Below are positions 52,262-61,211 of a DNA stretch of 64,000 nt, one piece after another. The stretch's first letter is position 1; every line of letters starts with the position of its first letter. Source of the stretch: an uncultured Spirochaetales bacterium (GTDB taxonomy: Bacteria > Spirochaetota > Spirochaetia > Sphaerochaetales > Sphaerochaetaceae); NCBI GenBank assembly GCA_949285785.1, contig CASEAG010000028.1, positions 229,161-293,160 on the forward strand. Direction: 5' to 3'. The notes below the pieces were generated by a model. The model saw only the letters and a list, made by a program, of their open reading frames with translations. It was not told the DNA's origin and did no database searches. Made by a program: the position numbers and the translations under genes.

Positions 52262-52334
52262 ATGTCCGGGGTGGCTATATGGCCTGAGATCATACCCGTT
52301 ACCTGATCTGGACAATACCAGCGTAGGGAGCACG
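52262..52334 (+). promoter_or_regulatory. TPP riboswitch (THI element)
   Basis: The conserved aptamer core is complete: GGGGTGG near the 5' side, CCTGAGATCATACCCGTTACC (broken at CTGAGA and TACCC boxes), CTGATCTGG, and AATACCAGCGTAGGGAG at the 3' side. It senses thiamine pyrophosphate and controls the thiamine importer genes directly downstream. Confidence 0.95.
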
Positions 52335-52336
52335 GC

Positions 52337-52389
52337 AGCCTCATTTCATACAGGACCTTCCCCAGGGCGAAGAGAAGAATACGGAGGCT
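52337..52389 (+). promoter_or_regulatory. Ribosome-site sequestering helix of the TPP riboswitch
   Basis: AGCCTC (52337-52342), just after the aptamer, is complementary to GAGGCT (52384-52389), which contains the ribosome binding site of thiB. Pairing would hide this site, indicating control of translation rather than termination. No terminator with a U-run is seen here. Confidence 0.6.
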
Positions 52390-52393
52390 AACA

Positions 52394-53425
52394 ATGAAAG
52401 GAAGAATCCTATCGGTCATCACTCTCCTGCTCTGCTCATCGCTTCTGCTGTTCGCACAGGCGGCAGACGAGTCGACGGGCGAAGACAGGACGCTCACGCT
52501 TTACTGCTATGACACGTTCTCGTCCGAATGGGGCAGCGGGCCTACCCTGATCCCCCTGTTCGAGGAGGAGACCGGAATCAAGGTCGATGTTGTCAGTACC
52601 GGAGATGCAGTCGAGATGCTCTCCAGGGCGATCATGGAGGGCGAAGACTGCCCTGCCGACCTCGTGATGGGAATATCCGACGACCAGGCATCGAAGGCCT
52701 ACGAGTCCGGTCTGTTCGAGCCATACGACTCGCCGGTGCTCGCCGATGTGGACGACTCGCTGGAGTTCGATCCCGAACACAGGCTCATCCCGTTCGACTA
52801 CGGCGTGTTCGCATTCGTCTGGGACAGCCAGAGCGACGTGCCGGCACCGAAGAGTCTGGACGATCTGATGGACCCGATCTACAAGGACAAGATAATCCTC
52901 ATCGATCCCAGGACATCGTCCGTCGGACTTGGCCTGCTGATGTGGACAATCGAAGTATACGGAGAAGACGGCTACCTCGACTGGTGGCGCGCCGTCGGCC
53001 AGAACGCGCTGACCATCGCCGACGGTTGGTCGTCCGGCTACGGGCTGTTCACGGAGGGCGAGGCCCCCATAGTGATCAGCTATACCACCAGCCCGGTCTA
53101 CCATGTGCTGTGGGAGGATTCCACGCGCTACCAGGCACTTGTCTTCCCCGAGGGACATCACAAGACGGTAGAGTCCATCGGCATGCTCGCCAGCAGCAAG
53201 CACAAGGACGAGGCGAAGCAGTTCATCGACTTCATCCTCACCGAAGGACAGGCCGAGACCGCGATTGCAAATTCGATGTATCCTGTCAACAGTGAGACGG
53301 AGCTGCCTGACGCCTATCAGTGGGCACCTGTTCCCGATACGGTTTTCAGCATGGATCCTGAATATGTTGCAGCCAACATAGACAGGTGGACAGAGGAATG
53401 GACGCAGGCCATGATCAACCTGTGA
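52394..53425 (+). CDS. thiB: Thiamine-binding protein of ABC importer
   Basis: A 343-residue periplasmic protein with a signal peptide ending LLLFAQAAD. The mature protein has the ThiB pattern: TLYCYDTFSSEWG, FEEETGIKVDVVSTGDAVEML, PADLVMGISD, RLIPFDYGVFAFVWD, DPRTSSVGLGLLMWTIEVYGEDGYLDWWRAV and SYTTSPVYH. Length is close to E. coli ThiB (327). It binds thiamine and its phosphates. First gene of the operon below the TPP riboswitch. Confidence 0.93.
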   Translation: MKGRILSVITLLLCSSLLLFAQAADESTGEDRTLTLYCYDTFSSEWGSGPTLIPLFEEETGIKVDVVSTGDAVEMLSRAIMEGEDCPADLVMGISDDQASKAYESGLFEPYDSPVLADVDDSLEFDPEHRLIPFDYGVFAFVWDSQSDVPAPKSLDDLMDPIYKDKIILIDPRTSSVGLGLLMWTIEVYGEDGYLDWWRAVGQNALTIADGWSSGYGLFTEGEAPIVISYTTSPVYHVLWEDSTRYQALVFPEGHHKTVESIGMLASSKHKDEAKQFIDFILTEGQAETAIANSMYPVNSETELPDAYQWAPVPDTVFSMDPEYVAANIDRWTEEWTQAMINL

Positions 53426-53439
53426 TACGAGGAGAGCGC

Positions 53440-55116
53440 ATGAGGAAGTCAACGAGAGGATCGGCATTCTATCCGGCATTGGCGTGCATTCCATTGGCAC
53501 TGCTGCTGATTCTCTTCATGCTTCCCCTCGCCTTCAACCTCATGAAGGCATTCATCGGCGAGGACGGCTTCACGCTCGACCTTGTAGTGGATGTCTTCAC
53601 GACACCATATACATACCGCCTGCTCGGCTTCACGCTGCTGCAGGCGGCGCTATCATCTCTCGTATCGGTCCTGGTCGCCATGCCAGGTGCATATCTGTAC
53701 GCGAACTACCGCTTCAGGCTCAAGGGCCTGATGCTCACTCTATCAAGCCTGTGCTTCGTGCTTCCATCCATTCTGGTCGTACTCGGCTTCGTGATATTCT
53801 ATGGCAACTCCGGCTTCGTGAACGCCGTCTGGCAGAAGATCACTGGAAGCGATGATCCGATCAGGATTCTCTACTCGTTCAAGGCGATCATACTGGCACA
53901 TGCATTCCTGAACATACCCGTCGCGCTGACGCTGATCAGCGAGGACTGGGCACATATGCCGCGCAGCCAGGAGAATGCATCCTATCTTCTGGGATCGTCC
54001 AGGCTGCACACGCTCTTCACTGTGACATTGCCGAGGATAGCTCCGACCATTCTCTCCGCGGCACTGCTCATCTTCCTGTTCTGCTTCACAAGCTTCTCGA
54101 TAATCCTTGTGCTCGGTGGAGGACCGCAGTACACCACGCTAGAAGTCGAGATATACAGGACGAACAACATCGTCATGGACAGCTCGAGGGCTTCGGCGCT
54201 GTCGATCTTCAGCTTCACCGTCAATCTCGTCATTCTCGTGCTCTACGTCCTGGTATCGAGAAGCGTGCCTTCCAGGGACAAGAGCCGCGACGACAGGGCC
54301 GTCAGGCCTGCCTTCATGAGGACGAAGGTGGCGATTGCCGTATACAATGCGCTGATGCTCGTCTTCATACTCGGTCCTCTTACATCGATTCTGGTCCGCT
54401 CCTTCACCTCGACTTCCAGCCGCTACGGCGAGGGCTTCTCGCTGAGAAGCTATGCGGAGCTGTTCGGCATGAGGCACAGCATCGGTGTGATGTCGGATGC
54501 ATTCCAGGCGCTGGTCAACAGCCTTGCCATAGGGCTTGCAGTGGCGACTCTCGCCACGCTCATGGCGCTGTTCCTGTCGCTGTACACGTCCAAGAGAAGG
54601 AGAAAGGCGATAGAGGTGCTGGGCATGTTCCCTCTGGCGATCAGCTCGGTCACACTGGGACTCGGCTATTACATCATAAGAGCCCACATACGCTCATCCA
54701 GCACGTTCACAGGCTATGTGCTTGTCGTGCTGGCGCATCTGGTCATCGCGCTGCCATTCGCGATGCGCACGCTGACGCCCGTGATCCGAGGACTGAACCC
54801 GAGGATACTCGAGGCGGCCTACACGCTCGGCTCATCCGTGGGAAGGACATGCTTCTCGGTCGAGATCCCCATGCTCAGGACGGCCATCGCCAGGGCCTTC
54901 ATCTTCTCGTTCGCACTCTCCGTCGGAGAGGTCAATGCGACGCTCACGCTTGCAGAAGGCAGGGTCGTCACCCTACCCATTCTGCTCTATCGCCTGATAA
55001 ACTCGTACAACTACCAGGGGGCATGCGCCATCGGAAGCGTCCTGATGGTCATGACATTCCTGATATTCGCATTCGCCCGGAGCCTGGGCGGCAGGAGGAA
55101 CAATGGGAACTCTTGA
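53440..55116 (+). CDS. thiP: Thiamine ABC transporter permease
   Basis: A 558-residue inner-membrane protein with two fused permease halves and about twelve helices, as in ThiP (536 in E. coli). EAA-type loops are visible in each half: ENASYLLGSSRLHTLFTVTLPRIAPT and EAAYTLGSSVGRTCFSVEIPMLRTAI. ATG at 53440 follows GAGGAG. It forms the channel for thiamine delivered by ThiB. It overlaps thiQ by 14 bases. Confidence 0.92.
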   Translation: MRKSTRGSAFYPALACIPLALLLILFMLPLAFNLMKAFIGEDGFTLDLVVDVFTTPYTYRLLGFTLLQAALSSLVSVLVAMPGAYLYANYRFRLKGLMLTLSSLCFVLPSILVVLGFVIFYGNSGFVNAVWQKITGSDDPIRILYSFKAIILAHAFLNIPVALTLISEDWAHMPRSQENASYLLGSSRLHTLFTVTLPRIAPTILSAALLIFLFCFTSFSIILVLGGGPQYTTLEVEIYRTNNIVMDSSRASALSIFSFTVNLVILVLYVLVSRSVPSRDKSRDDRAVRPAFMRTKVAIAVYNALMLVFILGPLTSILVRSFTSTSSRYGEGFSLRSYAELFGMRHSIGVMSDAFQALVNSLAIGLAVATLATLMALFLSLYTSKRRRKAIEVLGMFPLAISSVTLGLGYYIIRAHIRSSSTFTGYVLVVLAHLVIALPFAMRTLTPVIRGLNPRILEAAYTLGSSVGRTCFSVEIPMLRTAIARAFIFSFALSVGEVNATLTLAEGRVVTLPILLYRLINSYNYQGACAIGSVLMVMTFLIFAFARSLGGRRNNGNS

Positions 55117-56110
55117 GATCAGAGGGCTGAAGAAGAGGTATCCGGAATTCACAATGGAGGTCGACCTCACCGTGAATGAAGGCGAGTTTCTCACCATCAT
55201 AGGACCAAGCGGATCGGGCAAGTCGACACTGCTCAACCTGATATCGGGGCTGGAGAGTCCGGACGAAGGTTCCATCCTCCTCGATGGAAAGGACATCTGC
55301 GCACTTCCGGTTCAGAAGAGAGGCATCAGCATGGTCTTCCAGGACTATGCGCTCTTCTCTTCCATGAATGTCGAGAAGAACATCTCATATGCCATGAAGA
55401 TCCGCAAGGTGAAGCGGAGCGAGCGGAGAAGGCAGACCGATGCCCTGCTGTCGTTCGTCAACCTCTCGGGATACAACAGGAGGAAGGTGACGACGCTCTC
55501 CGGAGGAGAGGCGCAGCGCGTCGCTCTGGCACGCGCCCTTTCAAGCGACCCCGCCATACTTCTCCTTGATGAACCGCTGAGCGCCCTCGACGCGGCCCTC
55601 AGACGCCATCTCAGGGACGAAGTGCGCAGGATTCACGACGAGAACCCCGGCGTGACGACGATATACGTCACACATGACCGGGAGGAGGCGTTCAGCATCA
55701 GCGACCGCATCGCGATAATGAACGGTGGACACATCGAGATGGTCGCGGGCGGCGAGGAGATATACAACCAGCCGGCAAGCCTGTTCACCGCATTCTTCAC
55801 CGGGGAAGGCACCAGTCTGCCGTCGGACATGTTCGACATGGATGTGGATGCCGACACGATCTTCTTCCGGCCGGAAGCCGTGACGGTTCCTCAGACGAGG
55901 TTCTATGGTGATGCCGACGCCTACCTCATACTCGAGAACGTCCAGATAGTCTCCGCCGAATTCCTCGGGCCCTGCTACCTGCTGGGATTGATGTACGAAG
56001 GACACAGAATCCTTGCACAGTCGTCATTCAGACCGGCGGAGAACACCATCACGATCTACATAAGAAAGACCCGGCTGCTTCTGTTCAAGGACGGCAAGGC
56101 CGTCACATGA
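55103..56110 (+). CDS. thiQ: Thiamine ABC transporter ATPase
   Basis: A 335-residue ATPase: Walker A GPSGSGKSTLLN, Q-loop VFQDYALFSS, signature LSGGEAQRVALARAL, Walker B LLLDEPLSALD, switch THDREEAF. It is longer than E. coli ThiQ (232) because of a C-terminal regulatory-type domain of about 100 residues (TOBE-like, IFFRPEAVTVPQ ... RILAQSSFRPAENTITIYI). That resembles the PotA/CysA kind. The stop overlaps the next gene (ATGA), tying the caspase cassettes to the thiamine operon. Confidence 0.92.
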   Translation: MGTLEIRGLKKRYPEFTMEVDLTVNEGEFLTIIGPSGSGKSTLLNLISGLESPDEGSILLDGKDICALPVQKRGISMVFQDYALFSSMNVEKNISYAMKIRKVKRSERRRQTDALLSFVNLSGYNRRKVTTLSGGEAQRVALARALSSDPAILLLDEPLSALDAALRRHLRDEVRRIHDENPGVTTIYVTHDREEAFSISDRIAIMNGGHIEMVAGGEEIYNQPASLFTAFFTGEGTSLPSDMFDMDVDADTIFFRPEAVTVPQTRFYGDADAYLILENVQIVSAEFLGPCYLLGLMYEGHRILAQSSFRPAENTITIYIRKTRLLLFKDGKAVT

Positions 56111-56637
56111 GACGTCTCGCGCTCCTGGTCCTGATGACCCTCATGCTATCTCATCTCGCCGCACTGGAGCTGCGCGTCTCTACATCGGTCCACCAGGGAG
56201 TCGGACAGGCCTTCAACTTCATCGAAGGAGGAGGATGCGACGTGCGCACGAGCTTCAGCACCACGGCCGCCCTTTCCTTCCTCCTGGGCGACGACGACAC
56301 GGTTCTCATAGGCCCGGGCCTCTCGGTCATCTTCAATTCCAGGACACCTGCACTCGAGCGGATGTTCTACAGCGGCTACATACAGGCGGCAGGAGGCATC
56401 GAGGCACGCATCGCGCTTCCCGGTCCGTTCGCCCTCGGCCTTGAAGCCGCACTGGCAATCGGCAGGTACGAGGATGTGGACGTGACCATCTCGTCCATCC
56501 TCGCGCTCATCGCATTCCGCTACGAGCCTGTCGAGTACTTAAGCCTGTCCCCGGCAATCAGCATCGCCTTCAACGGCAGCGATGTCACGGCACGGTTCCT
56601 CATAGGCCTATCCTTCACAAGCGGGGACCTTCTATGA
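56107..56637 (+). CDS. Small exported beta-barrel-like protein, cassette 1
   Basis: A 176-residue protein with a signal peptide ending LSHLAALELR. The mature part alternates hydrophobic and polar residues in strands (ELRVSTSVHQGVGQAFNF, AALSFLLGDDDTVLIGPGLSVIF, GYIQAAGGIEARIAL, FALGLEAALAIG, SSILALIAFRYEP, SPAISIAF, TARFLIGLSF), which suggests an eight-stranded outer-membrane barrel. No family recognised. Its ATG overlaps thiQ and its stop overlaps the caspase gene, both by 4 bases. It is the first half of a duplicated two-gene cassette and may anchor or export the protease; that is inference. Confidence 0.65.
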   Translation: MRRLALLVLMTLMLSHLAALELRVSTSVHQGVGQAFNFIEGGGCDVRTSFSTTAALSFLLGDDDTVLIGPGLSVIFNSRTPALERMFYSGYIQAAGGIEARIALPGPFALGLEAALAIGRYEDVDVTISSILALIAFRYEPVEYLSLSPAISIAFNGSDVTARFLIGLSFTSGDLL

Positions 56638-57554
56638 GAAGACCGTTTCCAGTCATCGCCATCTTCCTCGCCGTACTGCTGGTCTCATGCGATCTCATGA
56701 TGGCGCTTCAGGATGACGGGTCCGGCTACGACGTGTATCTGGTGTCGGTCGCGTTGAACTACCATGGCATCGCAGAAGATGGGATAAGCGAGCTCGAGGG
56801 GACGCTAAACGACCAGAGATATATCTCGCAGCAGCTCGAGCATCTGTGCTCCCTCTCGGGCGTCGGCTACGATGCCTGGCTCGTGAGCGACGGCTCGCTC
56901 ACATCTGAAGGCCTCAACGGCGATGAGGATGTCAGACGGCTCATGAGGATATCAGGAGGAACGAGGACCGAAAAGGAGCTTGAGAAAATCGACAGGGACA
57001 CGATAGACGACATCCTATGTGACGTCTCAAGGCTTGTCGACAGCGACGACCTCCTGGTCTTCCACTACTCCGGACATGGGTATGCAGGGACAGGTGACAT
57101 CCTGCTGCCGGGAGACGGTCATGGGGTGGCCTACCCGCTCGACGATCTTGCCGCCGTTATCGAACGTGTTCCATGCAACCGCTTCATCTTCATGGATTCC
57201 TGCTACTCCGGCAACATCGTCGACGTGACGCTGGACGATGTGAGGACCGGACTCGACAATCTCTTCACCAGATACGACCTGCCTGACAGCAGGACCTGGT
57301 ACAGCGCATCCTGCCAGGTGGATGAGGCGAGCTTCACGGACATGACAGGCTACCCGGTTCCTCTCGGAGCCCACAGCGCAGGTCTGCTCAAGGCCCTCGG
57401 CTTCGACATCATGGCTCTGGAGCCAGGCAGGCCGGAAGACGACGTGCTGACAATCAACACGGTTCTCGAGAGGACGACGACCGGATACGACGACCGTCAG
57501 CATTCGACCAGTACATCAGGCACAAGGGATCTGGTCCTGTTCAGATTCGACTGA
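56634..57554 (+). CDS. Caspase-like (C14/metacaspase fold) lipoprotein, cassette 1
   Basis: A 306-residue predicted lipoprotein (signal peptide with lipobox LLVSC, Cys19). The caspase catalytic dyad is clear: His148 in LLVFHYSGHGY and Cys190 in FIFMDSCYSGN. The DSCYSG form is like metacaspases (DSCHSG). The strand-1 region YLVSVALNYHG followed by LEGTLNDQRYISQQLEHLC is also typical of the p20 fold. The C-terminal part (about 215-306) includes WYSASCQVDEASF and LGAHSAGLLKALGF, matching the p10 region. It should act in the periplasm or on the outer membrane. Substrate and role unknown. Paralogue of the gene at 58166. Confidence 0.85.
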   Translation: MRRPFPVIAIFLAVLLVSCDLMMALQDDGSGYDVYLVSVALNYHGIAEDGISELEGTLNDQRYISQQLEHLCSLSGVGYDAWLVSDGSLTSEGLNGDEDVRRLMRISGGTRTEKELEKIDRDTIDDILCDVSRLVDSDDLLVFHYSGHGYAGTGDILLPGDGHGVAYPLDDLAAVIERVPCNRFIFMDSCYSGNIVDVTLDDVRTGLDNLFTRYDLPDSRTWYSASCQVDEASFTDMTGYPVPLGAHSAGLLKALGFDIMALEPGRPEDDVLTINTVLERTTTGYDDRQHSTSTSGTRDLVLFRFD

Positions 57555-57611
57555 ATACCCTGCTGTGCACAAAAGACGACATAATCGGGTATGTAGCCAT
57601 GAGGAGAGATG

Positions 57612-58163
57612 ATGAGAAGGACATCCATCGCCTCCATCATGGCGCTGATGCTTCTGGGCACTCTTCATGCCGGCATATCATACACGCCATCGATGGATAT
57701 CGGTTCATCGCTTGTGCTATGCAACAACCTGACGCTCGAGAAGGAGCCTGTGGACAGCAGGACCAGCTTCGCCATGGACATCGAGGCCAGTCCTCTGTCA
57801 ATGACCATAGACGGCCGACATACCGTCTCGCTCGCAGTGAAGCTCTCCCGCCTCTCGGATTCGCTTCCATACATGAACACGCTAATGCTCGGCAGCACCA
57901 GGCTGGGCATATTCCTGGACTACGAGGTGCGTATCTCATGTTTCACCGTCTCGGTGAACCTGGGTGCCGGCTATGCCATCGTCAACAGGCAGGACATGGG
58001 CTACGTATACACAGACACCTCGATATCCGCATCATGTCTGGTCGATGAATACATCGCCATGGTCCTGGATGCCGGTCTGGTCTACCGCAGGGAGTATCTG
58101 GAGACGCATGTCGGCGTGGCGATGAAGCTGATGCTTCCTTCCGGCATCACAGGAGGGAGGTGA
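57612..58163 (+). CDS. Small exported beta-barrel-like protein, cassette 2
   Basis: A 183-residue protein with a signal peptide ending LGTLHAGISY. The mature sequence again looks like a small barrel (MDIGSSLVLCNNLTL, SFAMDIEASPLSMTI, HTVSLAVKLSRL, LGIFLDYEVRISCFTVSVNLGAGYAI, SISASCLVDEYIAMVLDAGLVY, THVGVAMKLML). It has little sequence identity with the cassette 1 protein by eye, but same size, place and strand pattern. ATG at 57612 lies five bases after GAGGAG; ATG at 57609 is an alternative. It follows cassette 1 after 57 bases with no clear terminator. Confidence 0.65.
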   Translation: MRRTSIASIMALMLLGTLHAGISYTPSMDIGSSLVLCNNLTLEKEPVDSRTSFAMDIEASPLSMTIDGRHTVSLAVKLSRLSDSLPYMNTLMLGSTRLGIFLDYEVRISCFTVSVNLGAGYAIVNRQDMGYVYTDTSISASCLVDEYIAMVLDAGLVYRREYLETHVGVAMKLMLPSGITGGR

Positions 58164-58165
58164 AG

Positions 58166-59149
58166 ATGAAATCTGGAGCGATGACGCTGGCGATGCTCGC
58201 AATCGTCTCGATGCTTGCATCATGCGAGCTGATGAATGACGATCCCGCCGATGACAGGAGGGTCTACCTGATGACGGTTGCCCTGGATTACGTCGACACG
58301 GACATGAACCCGCTTCGTGGAACCGTGAACGACCAGGATGCAATGGAACGCCAGATCGAGTTCCTCTGCAGACAGGATGGGTGCGACTACACGATGATCT
58401 CGTTCAGCGCCAGGGGCGGCACGTATTCCAGGAGGGAGGTCTCCTTCAGCAGGCGCACCGGAGAGAGAATCTCATACTATTCCACGATACCCCGCACCGG
58501 GATGAAGGAGAGGATTCTCGACGAGATCGGACGCCTCTCGCATCAGGTGACCGACAAGGACATCTTCATATTCCACTATGCAGGACATGGTGCCGACAGC
58601 ACGGGGGACGACGACCGTCACCTCAACGGAGCGCTCGTCGTGGGCGACATCGTCTTCCCGGAAATCGGCTCATGGCAGGACGAGGCGGCCAACCAGTCAA
58701 GTCTCGTGACGATAGCGGAGCTGAAGATGGCCCTTGCCTTCATCGATGCCCCGCGAATGGTGATGCTGGACTCATGCTACTCCGGCTCGCTCATGGGCCA
58801 GGACGTCGATACGGACAGAATCGGCGAAATCCTCTCGTCCATCCGCAGAATGCTTTACACGGGAAGCGTCGGAAACGACCGCTGGTATCTGTTCAGCGCA
58901 TCGCGCGACGACGAGGTCAGCTACGAGGACTCCAGGCGTGGACTGCGGCATGGCTGCTTCTCCGCCGCCATGCTCGAGGCTCTGGGCTACAGGTTCCACG
59001 AAGACGGCATGGAGGGTCCCGGCCTTCCCGACGATCCGACGATAACGGCCAGCATGCTCTACGAGAGGATCGGAGATGACGGACTGTGGGAGTACCAGAA
59101 TCCTCAGATGAATCCATATCACGTGGATCTGGTACTGTTCACTCTGTGA
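58166..59149 (+). CDS. Caspase-like (C14/metacaspase fold) lipoprotein, cassette 2
   Basis: A 327-residue predicted lipoprotein (lipobox MLASC, Cys20). Catalytic His141 lies in FIFHYAGHGAD and Cys204 in MVMLDSCYSGS. It shares with the first copy the segment GTVNDQDAMERQIEFLC and the late pattern WYLFSASRDDEVSYED ... GCFSAAMLEALGY. The loop between strand 1 and the catalytic His is longer and rich in Arg/Ser (SARGGTYSRREVSFSRRTGERISYY is split by it), a possible self-cleavage site if it prefers basic residues. ATG at 58166 follows GGGAGG. Its last 11 bases overlap the end of uvrB on the other strand. Confidence 0.85.
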   Translation: MKSGAMTLAMLAIVSMLASCELMNDDPADDRRVYLMTVALDYVDTDMNPLRGTVNDQDAMERQIEFLCRQDGCDYTMISFSARGGTYSRREVSFSRRTGERISYYSTIPRTGMKERILDEIGRLSHQVTDKDIFIFHYAGHGADSTGDDDRHLNGALVVGDIVFPEIGSWQDEAANQSSLVTIAELKMALAFIDAPRMVMLDSCYSGSLMGQDVDTDRIGEILSSIRRMLYTGSVGNDRWYLFSASRDDEVSYEDSRRGLRHGCFSAAMLEALGYRFHEDGMEGPGLPDDPTITASMLYERIGDDGLWEYQNPQMNPYHVDLVLFTL

Positions 59150-61211
59150 TGAAGTGGCCGGCCTTTATGCGCTCGATCTCGTCGCGGATGGCTGCGGCCT
59201 TCTCGAACTCGAGCCTGTCGGCCAGGTCCCGCATCTCCTTCTCCAGGGAGCGCAGGTACTTCTTCCTGTCCTTCTCGATCAGGAGGTTGAAGCTGGAGCG
59301 CTGTATCCTGAGCTCCTCCTTCTGGATGTCCTCGGCATCCTTCATCTGGCGCTCCAGGATGTCCTCGACGGCCTTGCGTATGGTCTGCGGCGTTATGCCA
59401 TGCTCCTTGTTGTATGCCATCTGCACGGCACGGCGGTGCTCGGTCTCGTTGATGGCCTCCTTCATGGCCTCGCTCATCTGGTCCGCGTACATTATCACAC
59501 GGCCGTCGGCGTTTCTGGCGGCACGTCCTATGGTCTGTATCAGCGAGGTGGCCGAGCGGAGGAAGCCGATCTTGTCGGCATCGAGGATTGCGACCAGAGC
59601 CACCTCGGGAAGGTCGAGCCCCTCCCTGAGCAGGTTGATGCCCACCAGGACATCGAATACGCCCTTCCTGAGGTCGGTGAGGATCTCCACACGCTCGATC
59701 GTCTCGACTTCGCTGTGCAGATAGCGCACCTTCAGACCGAGAGAGGCCATGTAGGAGCTCAGGTCCTCGGCCATCTTCTTCGTCAATGTCGTCACGAGCA
59801 CACGCTCGCCCTTGGCGATCGTGGTGCGTATCTCGCCGTAGAGGTCCTCCATCTGGCCTTCGGTCGGGCGCACCTCGATCGACGGATCGAGAAGACCCGT
59901 AGGCCTTATCAGCTGCTCGACGACACGGGTGCTCTCCTGGAGCTCGGTCCTGCCCGGCGTCGCACTGACATAGATCCGCTGGCCGACCTTGTGGTCGAAC
60001 TCCTCGTACTTGAGAGGCCTGTTGTCGAGGGCGGAGGGCAGACGGAAGCCGTAGTTGACCAGATTGAGCTTCCTGGACCTGTCTCCTTCGTACATCGCAC
60101 CTATCTGGGGAAGCGTCACATGCGACTCGTCGATGAACACGACGAAGTCGTCAGGGAAATAGTCCAGCAGAACCGCTGGCCTCTCGCCGGGGGCGCGGCC
60201 GGCAAGAGGTCTGGAATAGTTCTCGATGCCTGAGCAGTAGCCCACCTCCCTGAGCATCTCGATGTCGTATTCCACACGGCTCTTCAGCCTCTCCTTCTCC
60301 ACGAGCTTGCCCTGGCTGTCGAAGTACTCGAGCTGGTCCGCAAGCTCGCTCTCGATACGTCCGATTGCACTGTCCAGAGCCTCCTTGGGCATGACGAACT
60401 GCTTTGCAGGATACAGCGTGAAGCTGTCCAGCCTGTCGAGCTTCTCAAGCGTCAGCGGATCGAATACGTCGATGGAGACGATCTCGTCCCAGTCCAGGGT
60501 TATCCTCACCGCCGACTCGAGATAGGCCGGATAGATCTCGATCACGTCGCCTCGGACACGGAAGGTGCCGCGTGAGAGCACCATGTCGTTGCGTTCGTAC
60601 AGCATCCTGACCAGCTGCTCGAGCTCCACCTTGTGGTCGAACACCTCCCCCACGTGGTAGGAGTGGATCATGTCCTTGATCGAGACCGGGTTGCCCAGAC
60701 CGTAGATGCAGCTGACAGTCGAGATGACGACCACGTCGCGGCGTTCCATCAGGGAGAAGGACGCGCTGAGCCTAAGGCGGTCGATCTCGTCGTTGATGTC
60801 CGCCTCCTTCTCAATGTACAGGTCCTTGCCCGGGACATACGCCTCGGGCTGGTAGTAGTCGTATGTCGAGACGAAGTACTCGACCGCGTTCTCCGGGAAG
60901 AACGACTTGAATTCCCTGTAGAGCTGTGCGGCAAGCGTCTTGTTGTGCGAGAGCACGAGCGTCGGACGGTTGATCCTCTCTATGATCTTGGCCATGGTGA
61001 AGGTCTTTCCGGATCCGGTGACGCCCTTGAGCGTCTGTGCCCTGTCGCCGGCCTCCAGCCCCTTCGAGAGCGCGTCTATCGCCTGCCCCTGGTCGCCGGA
61101 GACGTCGAATGGCGCCACGACCTTGAACGACCTGTTCTTCAGCACGGCCCCCTGATGGACATTCACCACGTCCTCGCCCGCCCAGGCGGCGCCACCCCTG
61201 TTCTCGCTCAT
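59139..61211 (-). CDS. uvrB: Excinuclease ABC subunit B
   Basis: A 690-residue DNA repair helicase-like protein of nucleotide excision repair. Walker A GVTGSGKTFTMAK, the beta-hairpin region YDYYQPEAYVPGKDLYIEK, VFIDESHVTLPQ (Walker B), RIYVSATPGRTE, and motif VI QTIGRAARNADG are present. The C-terminal UVR motif (LEKEMRDLADRLEFEKAAAIRDEI) binds UvrC. ATG at 61211 follows GAGGTG and overlaps the protease stop (ATGA); an in-frame GTG at 61223 lies inside the upstream gene. Confidence 0.96.
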   Translation of the reverse strand: MSENRGGAAWAGEDVVNVHQGAVLKNRSFKVVAPFDVSGDQGQAIDALSKGLEAGDRAQTLKGVTGSGKTFTMAKIIERINRPTLVLSHNKTLAAQLYREFKSFFPENAVEYFVSTYDYYQPEAYVPGKDLYIEKEADINDEIDRLRLSASFSLMERRDVVVISTVSCIYGLGNPVSIKDMIHSYHVGEVFDHKVELEQLVRMLYERNDMVLSRGTFRVRGDVIEIYPAYLESAVRITLDWDEIVSIDVFDPLTLEKLDRLDSFTLYPAKQFVMPKEALDSAIGRIESELADQLEYFDSQGKLVEKERLKSRVEYDIEMLREVGYCSGIENYSRPLAGRAPGERPAVLLDYFPDDFVVFIDESHVTLPQIGAMYEGDRSRKLNLVNYGFRLPSALDNRPLKYEEFDHKVGQRIYVSATPGRTELQESTRVVEQLIRPTGLLDPSIEVRPTEGQMEDLYGEIRTTIAKGERVLVTTLTKKMAEDLSSYMASLGLKVRYLHSEVETIERVEILTDLRKGVFDVLVGINLLREGLDLPEVALVAILDADKIGFLRSATSLIQTIGRAARNADGRVIMYADQMSEAMKEAINETEHRRAVQMAYNKEHGITPQTIRKAVEDILERQMKDAEDIQKEELRIQRSSFNLLIEKDRKKYLRSLEKEMRDLADRLEFEKAAAIRDEIERIKAGHFITE

